In this document: in pieces, positions 1 to 8,230 of the stretch
Layout of the letters: every line of letters starts with the position of its first letter
Position numbering within the stretch: the stretch's first letter is position 1
DNA from: Aquamicrobium defluvii
GTDB lineage: Bacteria > Pseudomonadota > Alphaproteobacteria > Rhizobiales > Rhizobiaceae
Direction of reading: 5' to 3'
NCBI RefSeq assembly: GCF_004363725.1
Contig: NZ_SNZF01000017.1
Span: forward strand, 1-64,000
DNA: 64,000 bases
Translations under genes and position numbers: made by a program
Notes under the pieces: model-generated
The model's input: the letters and a program-made list of their open reading frames with translations, nothing else
Told to the model about the DNA's origin: nothing
The model's database searches: none

Positions 1-256
1 GGGGCCGACCGGAAACCTTCGCGCACAAACAGCACCAGCAATGCTGAAAAATCTACAAAATCAATCGGAAAGCACTACCCGCGCACAGGTCTCATTATTC
101 TCCGTACGTCGCCGCACTCCTATTCCTGAATACAAGCACCGCCCCCCGTCTTGCGGAAGCCACAATGTTCGACGGCAGCCAAGTGCAGTCGGAAGAACCA
201 GTGCGTGTGTAGGAGGGAATTGTCTTCGGGAGTTTGATTCGTGAGGATTTACCAAT
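1..256. other. Gene-free left edge
   Basis: I see no coding region here with family similarity. Short open frames on both strands look like chance reading. Composition is mixed, and the stretch lies just past the 3' end of the leftward peptidase gene. No hairpin with a T-run was found. Confidence 0.4.
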
Positions 257-1480
257 CTATTTTGCGGCGAGGGCACAAATCATCCGTGCAGTTTGAAACG
301 ATTTTTCAAATGCCAGTAAGGGTAGAAATTCAAATCGGGAATGGAAGTTGTATGCCCCTGTGAAAAAGTTTGGTGTCGCTAGACCTCGTGCAGACAATGC
401 AGCTCCGTCAGTACCTCCACGCATTGATATGAACTTCGGTTCAATATTTAACTCCCTCAATGCCGCCAGTAGAATTTCAATCGGCCGCTTGTCGTTGCGG
501 AGGCTATAGCCCACGTTCTGATAGGCGTCGAAAATCTCTACTTCAACATGTCCTGTAGGGTATTGCCGCCGGGAAAGCTCGGCGACGTCGTGTATTCGTT
601 GCTTGCGATTTTCAAAGTTCTCTCCGTCGAAGTCCCGGATCAAAACGGAGAGGCGCGCTTCGTTGTCATTTGACTCCAACTCGTTGAACCAGAAGTATCC
701 GTCTTTTCCGTCAGTGCATTCTGGCGTGTCGCCGCGACTAAACTGGGCAACAAAGTCGAAGGCCATTAGCAAGGGATTGACCAAAACCCCCTTCGCAGAC
801 ATCGGATGCGCGCTTACCCCGGTGAAAACGATCTCCCCTGATGCTGCATTAAAATTCTCTGTAACGACCTCTCCAAGTTCGCAGCAGTCAATTGTGTAAG
901 CGAAATCACAGCAGAACCGGCTCAAATCCAGTGCTTTCGCACCCCTTAGACCAATCTCCTCGTCGGGTACGAACGCAACACAGATATCACCGTGTGCATC
1001 TGATGAATTAAGGTCCGATAGAACCGTCATGATAACGGCGATCGCCGCCTTATTATCAGCACCTAAAACGCTGGTGCCGTCACTGAAGATGATTTCCTGA
1101 TCGAGCCAAGCTTCAGCCTCGGGATGCTCATTCGCTCGAAACCAGATGTCCTTTTCTTCATTGAGGCAAAGGTCTCTACCAACGTACCGCTTGATTTGTG
1201 GCCGAATAACCGGTGAAAGCCCCACATTGGCCGTATCAAGATGAGCAATAAACCCTACCCTCGGTACGCATAGTCTGCGTCCTCTCTTCACTGCCGTGAC
1301 GATTGCATTCTGATCAACAACGACGTTTTCCAATCCCAAATCGCGCAGCTCGGCCGCCAAGAGCGCCGCCAGCTCATTTTGGCCGGGGGTCGACGGCAAA
1401 GTCAGTGCCCGCTCGTCGCTTTGACTTTCGATTGCAACATATCGGAAAAATCTTTCTACCAGTTCGTTACGCACTTTCAT
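257..1480 (-). CDS. pepT: Peptidase T-type aminotripeptidase (M20 family)
   Basis: Probable cytoplasmic di-zinc aminopeptidase that removes the N-terminal residue of tripeptides. The 407-residue length fits PepT. Metal-site motifs are in order: HLDT near residue 80 (His80, Asp82), GADNKA near 140 (bridging Asp142), DEEIG near 173 (Glu174/175), then an RGGTDGA motif and a C-terminal NFHSRFEF motif typical of PepT. The gene is noticeably less G+C-rich than the chromosome genes right of 6.6 kb and lies on the accessory side of the integrase, so it may be cargo of the guaA element. No partner gene or promoter is obvious. Family assignment is firm; membership in the element is inference. Confidence 0.9.
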   Translation of the reverse strand: MKVRNELVERFFRYVAIESQSDERALTLPSTPGQNELAALLAAELRDLGLENVVVDQNAIVTAVKRGRRLCVPRVGFIAHLDTANVGLSPVIRPQIKRYVGRDLCLNEEKDIWFRANEHPEAEAWLDQEIIFSDGTSVLGADNKAAIAVIMTVLSDLNSSDAHGDICVAFVPDEEIGLRGAKALDLSRFCCDFAYTIDCCELGEVVTENFNAASGEIVFTGVSAHPMSAKGVLVNPLLMAFDFVAQFSRGDTPECTDGKDGYFWFNELESNDNEARLSVLIRDFDGENFENRKQRIHDVAELSRRQYPTGHVEVEIFDAYQNVGYSLRNDKRPIEILLAALRELNIEPKFISMRGGTDGAALSARGLATPNFFTGAYNFHSRFEFLPLLAFEKSFQTARMICALAAK

Positions 1481-2121
1481 GCCTGCCTCGGAATTTGATC
1501 ATGGATGGTCACCTGGGCAAAAGCCCCGGCGCCTTCGCGAAGCGCAGCCGCCGGGCGGAGAAGTGAGCCGCTTTCAAGCGAGGCGAAGAACTCCGACGCC
1601 GTTAGCGATCTCAATATGAGAGCCGAACTTCCGCGAGCTATCGGCGACCCGTCGCAATATTCTCTCCGCGGTTGACCCGGTCGCCAGATGGGGAACAAGT
1701 CGACGTTCAATTCGATCGTCGTTCAATCCCTCTTCTCCGGGCTGCCTGCGAAGCCTGACGCCCGTTTCATAGTAGGGGCAGCTCCGTCTATTACACACCA
1801 CAAAAACAGCCCGTATCGCGCTCTGCTTGAATTTTCCGGTCTTGGCGCTACCTGCCCATTGGCAGCAGTAAAAAAACGCCACCACAGCCCCTACAGTAGC
1901 GATTTTGGACGCTTTTGCAGGCCGTTAGAGGCCTTATGCTTGGTTTTGGCCCTTCCCTTCCCTTTTTTGGTGACTGATCGTTCTTTGCCCTTCCTCGGTC
2001 TGACCAGGTGCAAATTGGGGTGGTGGGTAATCCACGGGGCTACTCCCGGCTGTACCGGACAAAAGCGTAGGGCGCGTAAAATCTGGCACCAAAGGAGGCT
2101 CCCTGCGCAGCCGACTTAGTG
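1481..2121. other. Gene-poor stretch between pepT and the toxin module
   Basis: About 640 bases without a recognisable gene. Short frames on both strands show no family motif I know. A pyrimidine-rich string ending TTTTTTGGTG near 1951-1972 recurs in similar form near 2793-2810, flanking the toxin-antitoxin pair on both sides. It may be a decayed repeat or an insertion scar. Confidence 0.35.
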
Positions 2122-2172
2122 TTAGCAACTACAGTTGACACATGCCCAATTAGCAACTACAGTTGACACATG
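2122..2172 (+). promoter_or_regulatory. Tandem operator-like repeat overlapping the toxin start
   Basis: A 23-bp sequence occurs twice in direct orientation at 2122-2144 and 2150-2172, with a period of 28 bp. Each copy contains a dyad, CAACT-N2-AGTTG, followed by ACACATG; the second copy ends exactly on the toxin ATG. The repeats also carry TTGACA, which could serve as a -35 box. This is what an autorepressed toxin-antitoxin operator would look like, with antitoxin dimers on two sites covering the promoter and start. The repeat is seen directly; the regulatory role is inferred. Confidence 0.65.
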
Positions 2173-2466
2173 TTCGAGTTAATCAAAACCGACCTATTCG
2201 ACCGCTGGCTTGTCGGCCTTCGTGACCGACAGGCCCGTGCGAGGATTGAGGCGCGCATTCGGCGCTTAAGCCTTGGCAACCCCGGCGACGTGAAGCCGGT
2301 AGGCGAAGGCTTGTCGGAAATGAGGATCGACCACGGCCCCGGCTATCGCGTCTATTTCATGCGGCGCGGCCCCTTGATGGTGCTGCTGCTTTGTGGAGGC
2401 GACAAGAGCAGTCAGGAGCGGGACATTGCCCTAGCCAAGACCATTGCAGCGCAGTGGAAGGAGTGA
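2170..2466 (+). CDS. higB: HigB/RelE-superfamily toxin
   Basis: A 98-residue protein of the type II RelE/ParE toxin superfamily, HigB-like subgroup. Family members typically cleave mRNA at the ribosome. The sequence has the usual layout: a basic helical N-terminal half (RQARARIEARIRRL, residues 20-33), then GDVKPVGEGLSEMRID, GYRVYFMR and a C-terminal DI-LAK-IA pattern. The antitoxin gene follows 5 bp after its stop, so the order is toxin first, as in higBA. The start coincides with the second operator-like repeat, so any protein bound there should block both transcription and translation. Assignment to the superfamily is secure; the exact RNase activity is inferred. Confidence 0.85.
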   Translation: MFELIKTDLFDRWLVGLRDRQARARIEARIRRLSLGNPGDVKPVGEGLSEMRIDHGPGYRVYFMRRGPLMVLLLCGGDKSSQERDIALAKTIAAQWKE

Positions 2467-2471
2467 CCACG

Positions 2472-2786
2472 ATGGAAGTCAAATTCAGCCGCTACGACAC
2501 GGCGGACTATCTCAAGACCGAGGACGACATTGCGGCCTATCTCGATGCCGTGATGGAGGATGGCGACCCCGCACTGATCGCGGCGGCGCTCGGAGACGTG
2601 GCCCGCGCCCGCAACCTTAGCCAGCTTGCCCGCGACGTGGGAATGAGCCGCCAAGGACTGGACAAGGCCCTTTCAGGCGACGGCAATCCGAGCCTTGCAA
2701 CCGTGGTGAAAGTCGCCCAAGCGCTTGGCCTGCGGCTCACTTTCAAACCAACCCACTGCGGTCCCGCACCGGCCGCAGGGGCCTAG
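2472..2786 (+). CDS. higA: HigA-like antitoxin with HTH
   Basis: A 104-residue antitoxin of the addiction-module antidote type. The N-terminal half (residues 1-50) has a DTADYLKTEDDIAAYLDA segment typical of toxin binding. The C-terminal half has an XRE-like helix-turn-helix in LSQLARDVGMSRQGLDKALSG followed by NPSLATVVKVAQALGLRL. The ATG was chosen because an AAGGAG stretch sits just upstream, across the toxin stop, and because the family starts here. It is probably co-transcribed with the toxin and the likely ligand of the tandem dyads upstream. The last residues (after about 90) are Pro/Ala-rich and not conserved in the family. Confidence 0.85.
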   Translation: MEVKFSRYDTADYLKTEDDIAAYLDAVMEDGDPALIAAALGDVARARNLSQLARDVGMSRQGLDKALSGDGNPSLATVVKVAQALGLRLTFKPTHCGPAPAAGA

Positions 2787-2942
2787 ACCCTCGCCCTTCC
2801 CTTTTTGGTGCCCTACGGCCGTAGGCCGACTGGCAAGGCCGGACCGCGCCTCAGGCGCGGGCTGTGCCGCGCAGGATCTGAATATCCTGAATATCCTGCT
2901 AACTCCGGGCGGGTGTGCCACGTTTCGGGCGGGTGTGCCACG
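2787..2942. repeat. Palindrome, hairpin and iteron-like direct repeats
   Basis: Four structures lie in a row. CCTACGGCCGTAGG (2812-2825) is a perfect palindrome. CCGCGCC-TCA-GGCGCGG (2844-2860) forms a 7-bp stem. TGAATATCC is repeated in tandem at 2879-2887 and 2888-2896. CGGGCGGGTGTGCCACG is directly repeated at 2906-2922 and 2926-2942, period 20. They lie beyond, and partly inside, the 3' end of the replication-initiator gene. Such features are common at plasmid origins, but two repeat copies are few for an iteron array, and the origin role is only a suggestion. Confidence 0.45.
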
Positions 2943-3741
2943 CTTCCACGATATCGCGGTAAATCCATTTGGGGGCTTCGATCTCAACGATGCTGATGCG
3001 CTTAGTCTCCGTGCGGGACACTACACGGTAGCTATTGATCAGCCCTTCGGCCTCGACTTCTCGCATCGTCTTGCCGTCACCAGTCTGACGGTCGCGAACG
3101 GTCTTGATGGTGGTGCCTTTGAGGCGGTCTAATGCAGCTTCCAGTTCCTCAACCTGACGGCTTCCGTCGCCCCTCCTCGCGAATTTGAGAATATCGGAAA
3201 CGTGCGGAGTGAAGGTGCGAGACGGCTTTTCGCCTTTCCCGTCACGCCAGCGGTTCATCGCTTCGGTGAGGTGGGAAATCATCATCAGCACAATGTCATA
3301 ATCCCACACTGACGCCATGCCGTCCGGGCCTGCTTTGACCTCGACATAACCGTCCGGCAGGTCATAGCGAATAACATTTCCCGCGCGCTTGTCGCGCTTA
3401 GACAGGCGAAACGGAGCCACGTCCATGATTGAGCGGTTGTCGCGGCCGCCAACATCAAACAGGCCGGGCACAAAAAAATCGGCTTGATCATCGCCTTTTG
3501 GTGCTTTTCGTACCAGAGAAAGAGCTTTATCACTCTCTCGGAGACGCTCCATCTGTTCGTTAACTGTGGATATATTGGAATATTTTATAGTCGCTCGACT
3601 ATCAAACTCGGCTCGGCCCGTTGTTTCTATAAGGCCGGAAATAGCTTCCTCTCGCGCCACATTGGCACGGCGGACACGCTCAATTCGCTTCATGAGCGCC
3701 GAGGCATCAATCTGGCTCAGCCCTTCGGGCTTGATAGCCAT
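2899..3741 (-). CDS. RPA-type replication initiator, apparently C-terminally truncated
   Basis: 280 residues resembling the replication initiator protein A family found on alphaproteobacterial plasmids and integrated elements. The characteristic part starts near residue 88 (DFFVPGLFDVGGRDNRSIMD) and continues through FRLSKRDKR, VWDYDIVLMMISHLTEAMNR (146-165), TFTPHVSDILKF and LINSYRVV to WIYRDIVE at 259-266. In family members I know, a second winged-helix domain follows that point. Here the frame instead reads through two 20-bp direct repeats and stops, suggesting truncation of the 3' part. The AlpA-like gene ends 3 bp upstream, so the two form an operon. Whether it can still initiate replication is doubtful. 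Confidence 0.7.
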   Translation of the reverse strand: MAIKPEGLSQIDASALMKRIERVRRANVAREEAISGLIETTGRAEFDSRATIKYSNISTVNEQMERLRESDKALSLVRKAPKGDDQADFFVPGLFDVGGRDNRSIMDVAPFRLSKRDKRAGNVIRYDLPDGYVEVKAGPDGMASVWDYDIVLMMISHLTEAMNRWRDGKGEKPSRTFTPHVSDILKFARRGDGSRQVEELEAALDRLKGTTIKTVRDRQTGDGKTMREVEAEGLINSYRVVSRTETKRISIVEIEAPKWIYRDIVEAWHTRPKRGTPARS

Positions 3742-3744
3742 AAA

Positions 3745-3969
3745 TTAGGCCCTTGAACCGGGGCGAAATGCTTGAGCACCCGAAGCTCTGCGAGCTTCAA
3801 TCCAGTCTTCGACCTCAGCCAAAACCCAAGCCACATTTCGGCTTGTCAGCGCAATGCGGCGTGGGAAGTCACCGCGCTGTTCCATGTTGTAAATGGTGCG
3901 CTCAGCCAATGGCACCATCGCCAGCAGCTTTTTCTTATTAATTAACGTCTTGGTATTGTTGAATTTCAT
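3745..3969 (-). CDS. AlpA-family regulator / excisionase-like protein
   Basis: 74 residues with a MerR-like winged HTH typical of prophage AlpA proteins: MVPLAERTIYNMEQRGDFPRRI (about 18-39), then a short linker and WVLAEVEDWIEAR (48-60). AlpA-type proteins activate integrase genes or act as directionality factors in P4-like elements. It stands 3 bp upstream of the replication initiator on the same strand, which fits a small element-control operon. Possible targets are the repeated AATACCAT motifs before the integrase. The family call is good; excision or activation is not shown. Confidence 0.8.
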   Translation of the reverse strand: MKFNNTKTLINKKKLLAMVPLAERTIYNMEQRGDFPRRIALTSRNVAWVLAEVEDWIEARRASGAQAFRPGSRA

Positions 3970-4041
3970 AGCGGTATACTCAGCGATCTTCGAGTGATTG
4001 CCGGATGATGCCGCACGTAATTTCTTGCATCGACCGATTAA

Positions 4042-5088
4042 TTGATTAAAATAGTTGACATGCTAAATCCTGCTATCGCTGTTTGGGATGGTTGCCATCC
4101 GACAATCGCTGATGCCGTGAACCAGTTCAAAAAACGCTGGCGGCCGAGTTCATCCGAGAAGCATACAATTCAGCTTTTACGCGAGACGATCGGCCCTGCC
4201 GTCTCGCTGTTCTATAAGCCACTATCGACAGAACAAATGGTGTGCATACCCGGAGCATCGGCAGGTTTGGATTTTGGCGATGTCGTTGCATTTGCAGGGT
4301 GCAAACCAATCGCAAATACTATGAGAAGACTGCTGCGCGTCTTTCTCGACACCAATAAGTGCAGGTCAGATGACCACGAAACATTCATCGCCACAATCGA
4401 AACGCTGATTGGCCTGCTTCGGGACTGTTCAAGAAAGCGCCCCACAACAGCGAAGGTCCGCGATACTCGTCTAAACAACGATCGTGTTAAAGGCTTTTGC
4501 CGGTTCTGCGATGCATTGTCGGAGTTCACCGTATTTTCGAACGGTAGCGACGAGATAGAAATATACGGAACCGACGAGACGCATTTAGACGCTACCAAGA
4601 CATTCAGAATGAGCAGCGCGTATTGCGTAAATCATCGCCCGAAGCTCCAAAACGGCGAATGGAACCCATCGTATCAAAAAGCGAAACGCTCTGCCGTGCA
4701 ATTTGACAGAGAGGTTAAGAGGCTGACTATCCAATCCGCAAGGTTAGGAGCACCGTCAGCAGCAACAGGAAACGTCTTCGTCGACGAGTATATATTTCAC
4801 TATGTACGTGCGCATCGGTTTCAGCCCGCCGATGAAGCCGAAATCAGATGCCACGCACGGCTCATTGTCGATAACAAGCTTTCAGACAAGAAAAAGCAGA
4901 TGATCGTTCTTCAAAAGCGTGGTGAAACTTTGAGCGGAATTGCATTGATAACAAGTATGAACAGCCGCCAGGCTGTCTCAAAAGCACTTTCGTCAATCCC
5001 AAATGTATTCCGTGAAATTCCTATGCCTGCTTACGCGCAGGCTGTTTTTCAAACTGATGATATGATGACCGTTATTCACGCGCTTTAA
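4042..5088 (+). CDS. Uncharacterised element protein with Cys/His cluster and C-terminal HTH
   Basis: I do not recognise a named family. The frame opens at TTG; an ATG six codons later (4060) is equally possible. A CxxC pair (Cys153, Cys156) and a downstream CVNH (Cys195, His198) could bind zinc. They are followed by a basic patch with the pattern NGEWNPSYQKAKR. The C-terminal part (about 275-320) has LIVDNKLSDKKKQMIVL and a helix-turn-helix-like SRQAVSKALSSIP, suggesting DNA binding. The gene is A+T-rich and convergent with the integrase, sharing 17 bp at the 3' ends. It could be an element regulator, a recombination accessory factor or cargo; nothing in the sequence decides. Confidence 0.6.
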   Translation: MIKIVDMLNPAIAVWDGCHPTIADAVNQFKKRWRPSSSEKHTIQLLRETIGPAVSLFYKPLSTEQMVCIPGASAGLDFGDVVAFAGCKPIANTMRRLLRVFLDTNKCRSDDHETFIATIETLIGLLRDCSRKRPTTAKVRDTRLNNDRVKGFCRFCDALSEFTVFSNGSDEIEIYGTDETHLDATKTFRMSSAYCVNHRPKLQNGEWNPSYQKAKRSAVQFDREVKRLTIQSARLGAPSAATGNVFVDEYIFHYVRAHRFQPADEAEIRCHARLIVDNKLSDKKKQMIVLQKRGETLSGIALITSMNSRQAVSKALSSIPNVFREIPMPAYAQAVFQTDDMMTVIHAL

Positions 5089-6283
5089 GCGGCTTCAACT
5101 GTGTCCATTCATCAATCATATCGGCCCAATCCTGCAACATTTCGGTGCGCTGCTCCCGATATTCGGCCTTGTTGTAAACAGCACGAACGCCGCGCTGCTC
5201 GTGAGCAAGGCACTTCTCAATCCAATCCGTGTTGTAACCCGCTTCATGCAGCAACGTGCTGGCGGTACGGCGCAGGTCGTGCGGGCCAAACTTTGCTAGC
5301 CGCTTTCCGTCCTTCTGTGCGGCCTTACAGGTCAGCGTAAGCACTTGGTTCAGCGTGGCGCTGCTCATGGGGGCGTCAGTGTCATATCGCGAAGGCAAGA
5401 CGTAATCGGAGCCACCTGCGAACGTCTTGAGCGCAATGAAAATGTCCAGCGCTTGCCGCGAAAGGAAAACGAGATGCGGATTGCGACGCTTCATCCGTTC
5501 CTTCGGGATGGTCCAAAGCGCATCACTGAAACTTATTTCGCTCCAGGTGGCATTGGTCAGTTCGCTTTTGCGCACTATTGTCAGCAGCAGAAGCTTGGCC
5601 GCAGCGCGGAACGATGGTCCCGTCGCAACGCGCTCAAGGTACTGGTACATCAACCCTATCTCGTCCGGGGTTAGAGCGCGGTCTCTCGGCTCAAACCTTG
5701 CTATGCTGGTCGGTCGAACCAAATCAGCCGGGTTCTCGACCTTCTGGCCGCGCTCGATAGCCCACCGGAACACTTGAGATACAACCTCACGGGCGTGGAC
5801 TGCTGTCGCCGGTGCGCCGCGTTCTACAATCGCATCGAGATGTTTGCGCAGGTCTTCATGGGTAATTTCTGCGAGCCTCCAGCTCCCGAATTTGGATATG
5901 AGATCGCGCTCGAAGACAGAACGGCGCATATCTCGCGTGGATTCGGCCATTTGATAGCCGCGCAGCCATTTCTCGGCCCATTCCGCAAAGCTCTCAGATC
6001 CACGCAAACGTGCTTTATCTCGCGCCTTCTCTTTGGCCGGAGATTTCCCGACTGAGATGAGTTTCTTCGCTTCGTTCAGCCGCTCTCTGGCCTCGGCCAG
6101 CGTGATACCGCTCGCGCCATAGCGCCCGAAAGTGACCGTCTCCTGCCGTCCGTGGATAGCGTAGTTGTAGCGAAAAGAGATCGAACCCGCAGGAGTTACG
6201 GCAACATATAGCCCGTCGCGGTCATTCACTTTGTAGAGCGTAGCCTGCGGTTTCAAGTTGCGCAGCTTGGTATCGGTCAGCAC
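5072..6283 (-). CDS. int: P4-type tyrosine integrase
   Basis: Site-specific recombinase with an N-terminal arm-binding domain (LTDTKLRNLKP...DGLYVAV...FGRYGASGITLAEAR), a SAM-like core-binding domain and a C-terminal catalytic domain. Catalytic residues are visible: Arg in IVRKSEL, His-x-x-Arg in HDLRR, His in LAHE and Tyr in VYNKAEY. The open frame extends to a TTG at 6331, but I prefer the GTG at 6283: it is preceded by AAAGG at 7 bp, gives the family-typical N-terminus, and leaves all AATACCAT repeats upstream. The gene points away from the 3' end of guaA, a known integration hotspot, so it is very likely the integrase of this element. No disruption is seen. Confidence 0.93.
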   Translation of the reverse strand: MLTDTKLRNLKPQATLYKVNDRDGLYVAVTPAGSISFRYNYAIHGRQETVTFGRYGASGITLAEARERLNEAKKLISVGKSPAKEKARDKARLRGSESFAEWAEKWLRGYQMAESTRDMRRSVFERDLISKFGSWRLAEITHEDLRKHLDAIVERGAPATAVHAREVVSQVFRWAIERGQKVENPADLVRPTSIARFEPRDRALTPDEIGLMYQYLERVATGPSFRAAAKLLLLTIVRKSELTNATWSEISFSDALWTIPKERMKRRNPHLVFLSRQALDIFIALKTFAGGSDYVLPSRYDTDAPMSSATLNQVLTLTCKAAQKDGKRLAKFGPHDLRRTASTLLHEAGYNTDWIEKCLAHEQRGVRAVYNKAEYREQRTEMLQDWADMIDEWTQLKPLKARE

Positions 6284-6307
6284 GACGCGGCCTTTCAATG
6301 CTCTGAA

Positions 6308-6467
6308 AATACCATGATTGAAAACAGGCAAATTGGAGCGTTTATTTCCCTTAATATCAGTGGCTTAATCATTTTTAATACCATCATGGCGCGGATTTAG
6401 CCGTCATGGTATTGAGCTAATAGCATGGCATCGGCCTGCGAAATACCATTTTTCATGCCATGAAAAA
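6308..6467. repeat. Repeated AATACCAT motif and inverted repeat upstream of int
   Basis: AATACCAT occurs at 6308-6315, 6377-6384 and 6442-6449, and in reverse as ATGGTATT at 6406-6413. A perfect inverted repeat TTTTTCATG-C-CATGAAAAA follows at 6449-6467. Spaced repeats between an integrase start and its attachment site are typical of integrase arm sites or excisionase/activator sites. The motif is seen directly; the bound protein (integrase or the AlpA-like protein) is inferred. Confidence 0.55.
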
Positions 6468-6510
6468 TTTCTTCTTGGACATGCTAAACGGTGCCAGACA
6501 GTGCAGCACC

Positions 6511-6543
6511 AAAAAACAAAAAAGCCCGCAATTACGCGGGCTT
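6511..6543 (-). terminator. Rho-independent terminator downstream of guaA
   Basis: An 8-bp stem AAGCCCGC / GCGGGCTT (6522-6529 / 6536-6543) with loop AATTAC. On the minus strand it is followed by TTTTTTGTTTTTT. It is oriented to stop guaA transcription before the integrase promoter region. It may have arrived with the element and so insulate int from guaA. Confidence 0.85.
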
Positions 6544-6610
6544 AGCTGCTATTTCATGCCGTTTGGTGCCGGTCTTTACCAGACGCCAAATTATTCCCAC
6601 TCGATGGTTC
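6544..6610. other. Probable attachment junction at the guaA 3' end
   Basis: The integrase gene lies directly beyond the last codons of guaA. The guaA 3' end is an established integration target for tyrosine-integrase elements. The attachment core should therefore lie at or just past the stop codon (6591-6593). I looked for a second copy of the guaA end leftwards to position 1 and found none, so the other junction is outside the window or too diverged to see. Confidence 0.4.
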
Positions 6611-8153
6611 CGGGGGGCTTTGAGGTGACGTCGTAGACGACGCGGTTGATGCCGCGCACCTCGTTGATGATGCGGGTGGCGGCGTTGCCGAGGAAGTTCA
6701 TGTCGTAGTGGTAGAAATCGGCGGTCATGCCATCGACCGAGGTCACGGCGCGCAGCGCGCAGACATATTCGTAAGTGCGCCCGTCGCCCATCACGCCCAC
6801 CGTCTGAACCGGCAGCAGCACGGCGAAGGCCTGCCAGATGGCATCGTAGAGACCGGCCTTGCGGATCTCGTCCAGATAGATGGCGTCGGCCTCGCGCAGG
6901 ATCTCCAGCTTTTCACGGGTCACACCGCCGGGGCAGCGGATGGCGAGGCCGGGACCGGGGAAGGGATGGCGGCCGATGAAGCTTTCCGGCAGGCCGAGTT
7001 CCTTGCCGAGCACGCGCACCTCGTCCTTGAACAGCTCGCGCAGCGGCTCGACCAGTTGCATGTTCATGCGCTCCGGCAGGCCGCCGACGTTGTGGTGCGA
7101 CTTGATGGTGACCGAAGGCCCGCCGGTGAAGGACACGCTTTCGATGACGTCCGGGTAAAGCGTGCCCTGGGCGAGGAAATCGGCGCCGCCGAGTTTCTTC
7201 GCCTCTTCCTCGAACACCTCGATGAACAGGCGGCCGATGGTCTTGCGCTTGGTCTCGGGGTCGGTCTCGCCCTCCAGCGCCGAGATGAAACGGTCGGAGG
7301 CATCGACCAGAATGAGCGGCAGGTTGTAGTGCTGGCGGAACATGGCCACCACGTCGGCGGCCTCGTTCTTGCGCATCAGGCCATGGTCGACCAGGATGCA
7401 GGTGAGCTGGTCGCCCACCGCCTCATGGACCAGCAGCGCGGCCACGGAGGAATCGACGCCGCCCGAAAGCGCGCAGATCACCTTCTTGTCGCCGACCTGC
7501 TTGCGGATCGCCTCGACCGCCTGCTGGCGATAGGCGGACATGGTCCATTCACCCTGCAACCCGACGATGTTGCGCACGAAATTGGAAAGCAGGCGCGCGC
7601 CGTCCGGCGTGTGCACCACTTCAGGGTGGAACTGCACGGCATAGAAATGGCGCTTCTCGTCGGCAATGGCCGCGAAGGGCGCGCCGCGCGAGGTGCCGAC
7701 GACCCTGAAGCCCGCAGGCAGGCCGGTAACGCGGTCGCCATGACTCATCCACACCTGATGGCGGGTGCCTTTCGCCCACACGCCGTCGAACAGCGCGCAG
7801 TCGGCTTCGATCTCGAGGAAGGCGCGGCCGAACTCGCGCTCATGGCCAGCCTCGACCTGACCGCCAAGCTGGGCGCACATGGTCTGCTCGCCATAGCAGA
7901 TGCCAAGGACCGGGATGCCGGCCTCGAACACGCCCTGCGGGGCGCGGGGACTGCCGATGTCGACGGCCGAATGCGGGCTGCCGGACAGGATGACGCCCCT
8001 GGGCCGGATGCGTTCGAAAGCTTCGCCCGCGGACTGGAAGGGCACGATCTCGCAATAGGCGCCGGCCTCGCGCACGCGCCTTGCGATAAGCTGCGTGACC
8101 TGGCTGCCGAAATCGATGATGAGGATGGTGTCGGAGTGATGGTTCGTCGTCAT
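6591..8153 (-). CDS. guaA: GMP synthase (glutamine-hydrolysing)
   Basis: Converts XMP to GMP using ATP and glutamine-derived ammonia, the last step of guanine nucleotide synthesis; cytosolic. The 520-residue length is normal. The N-terminal class I amidotransferase domain has the nucleophile Cys86 in GICYGEQ and an HPEV motif near residue 180. The ATP-pyrophosphatase domain has SGGVDSS near 230. The C-terminal dimerisation domain ends KPPGTIEWE, so the gene has an intact end despite the neighbouring integrated element. It is followed by a strong terminator. Confidence 0.98.
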   Translation of the reverse strand: MTTNHHSDTILIIDFGSQVTQLIARRVREAGAYCEIVPFQSAGEAFERIRPRGVILSGSPHSAVDIGSPRAPQGVFEAGIPVLGICYGEQTMCAQLGGQVEAGHEREFGRAFLEIEADCALFDGVWAKGTRHQVWMSHGDRVTGLPAGFRVVGTSRGAPFAAIADEKRHFYAVQFHPEVVHTPDGARLLSNFVRNIVGLQGEWTMSAYRQQAVEAIRKQVGDKKVICALSGGVDSSVAALLVHEAVGDQLTCILVDHGLMRKNEAADVVAMFRQHYNLPLILVDASDRFISALEGETDPETKRKTIGRLFIEVFEEEAKKLGGADFLAQGTLYPDVIESVSFTGGPSVTIKSHHNVGGLPERMNMQLVEPLRELFKDEVRVLGKELGLPESFIGRHPFPGPGLAIRCPGGVTREKLEILREADAIYLDEIRKAGLYDAIWQAFAVLLPVQTVGVMGDGRTYEYVCALRAVTSVDGMTADFYHYDMNFLGNAATRIINEVRGINRVVYDVTSKPPGTIEWE

Positions 8154-8230
8154 GTCGGGCCTTTAAAGAAGAACGTCCGCCGGCGCAATGGGTTTGTATT
8201 GCGTGGGATCCGATGCCGCAACCGGGGTCT

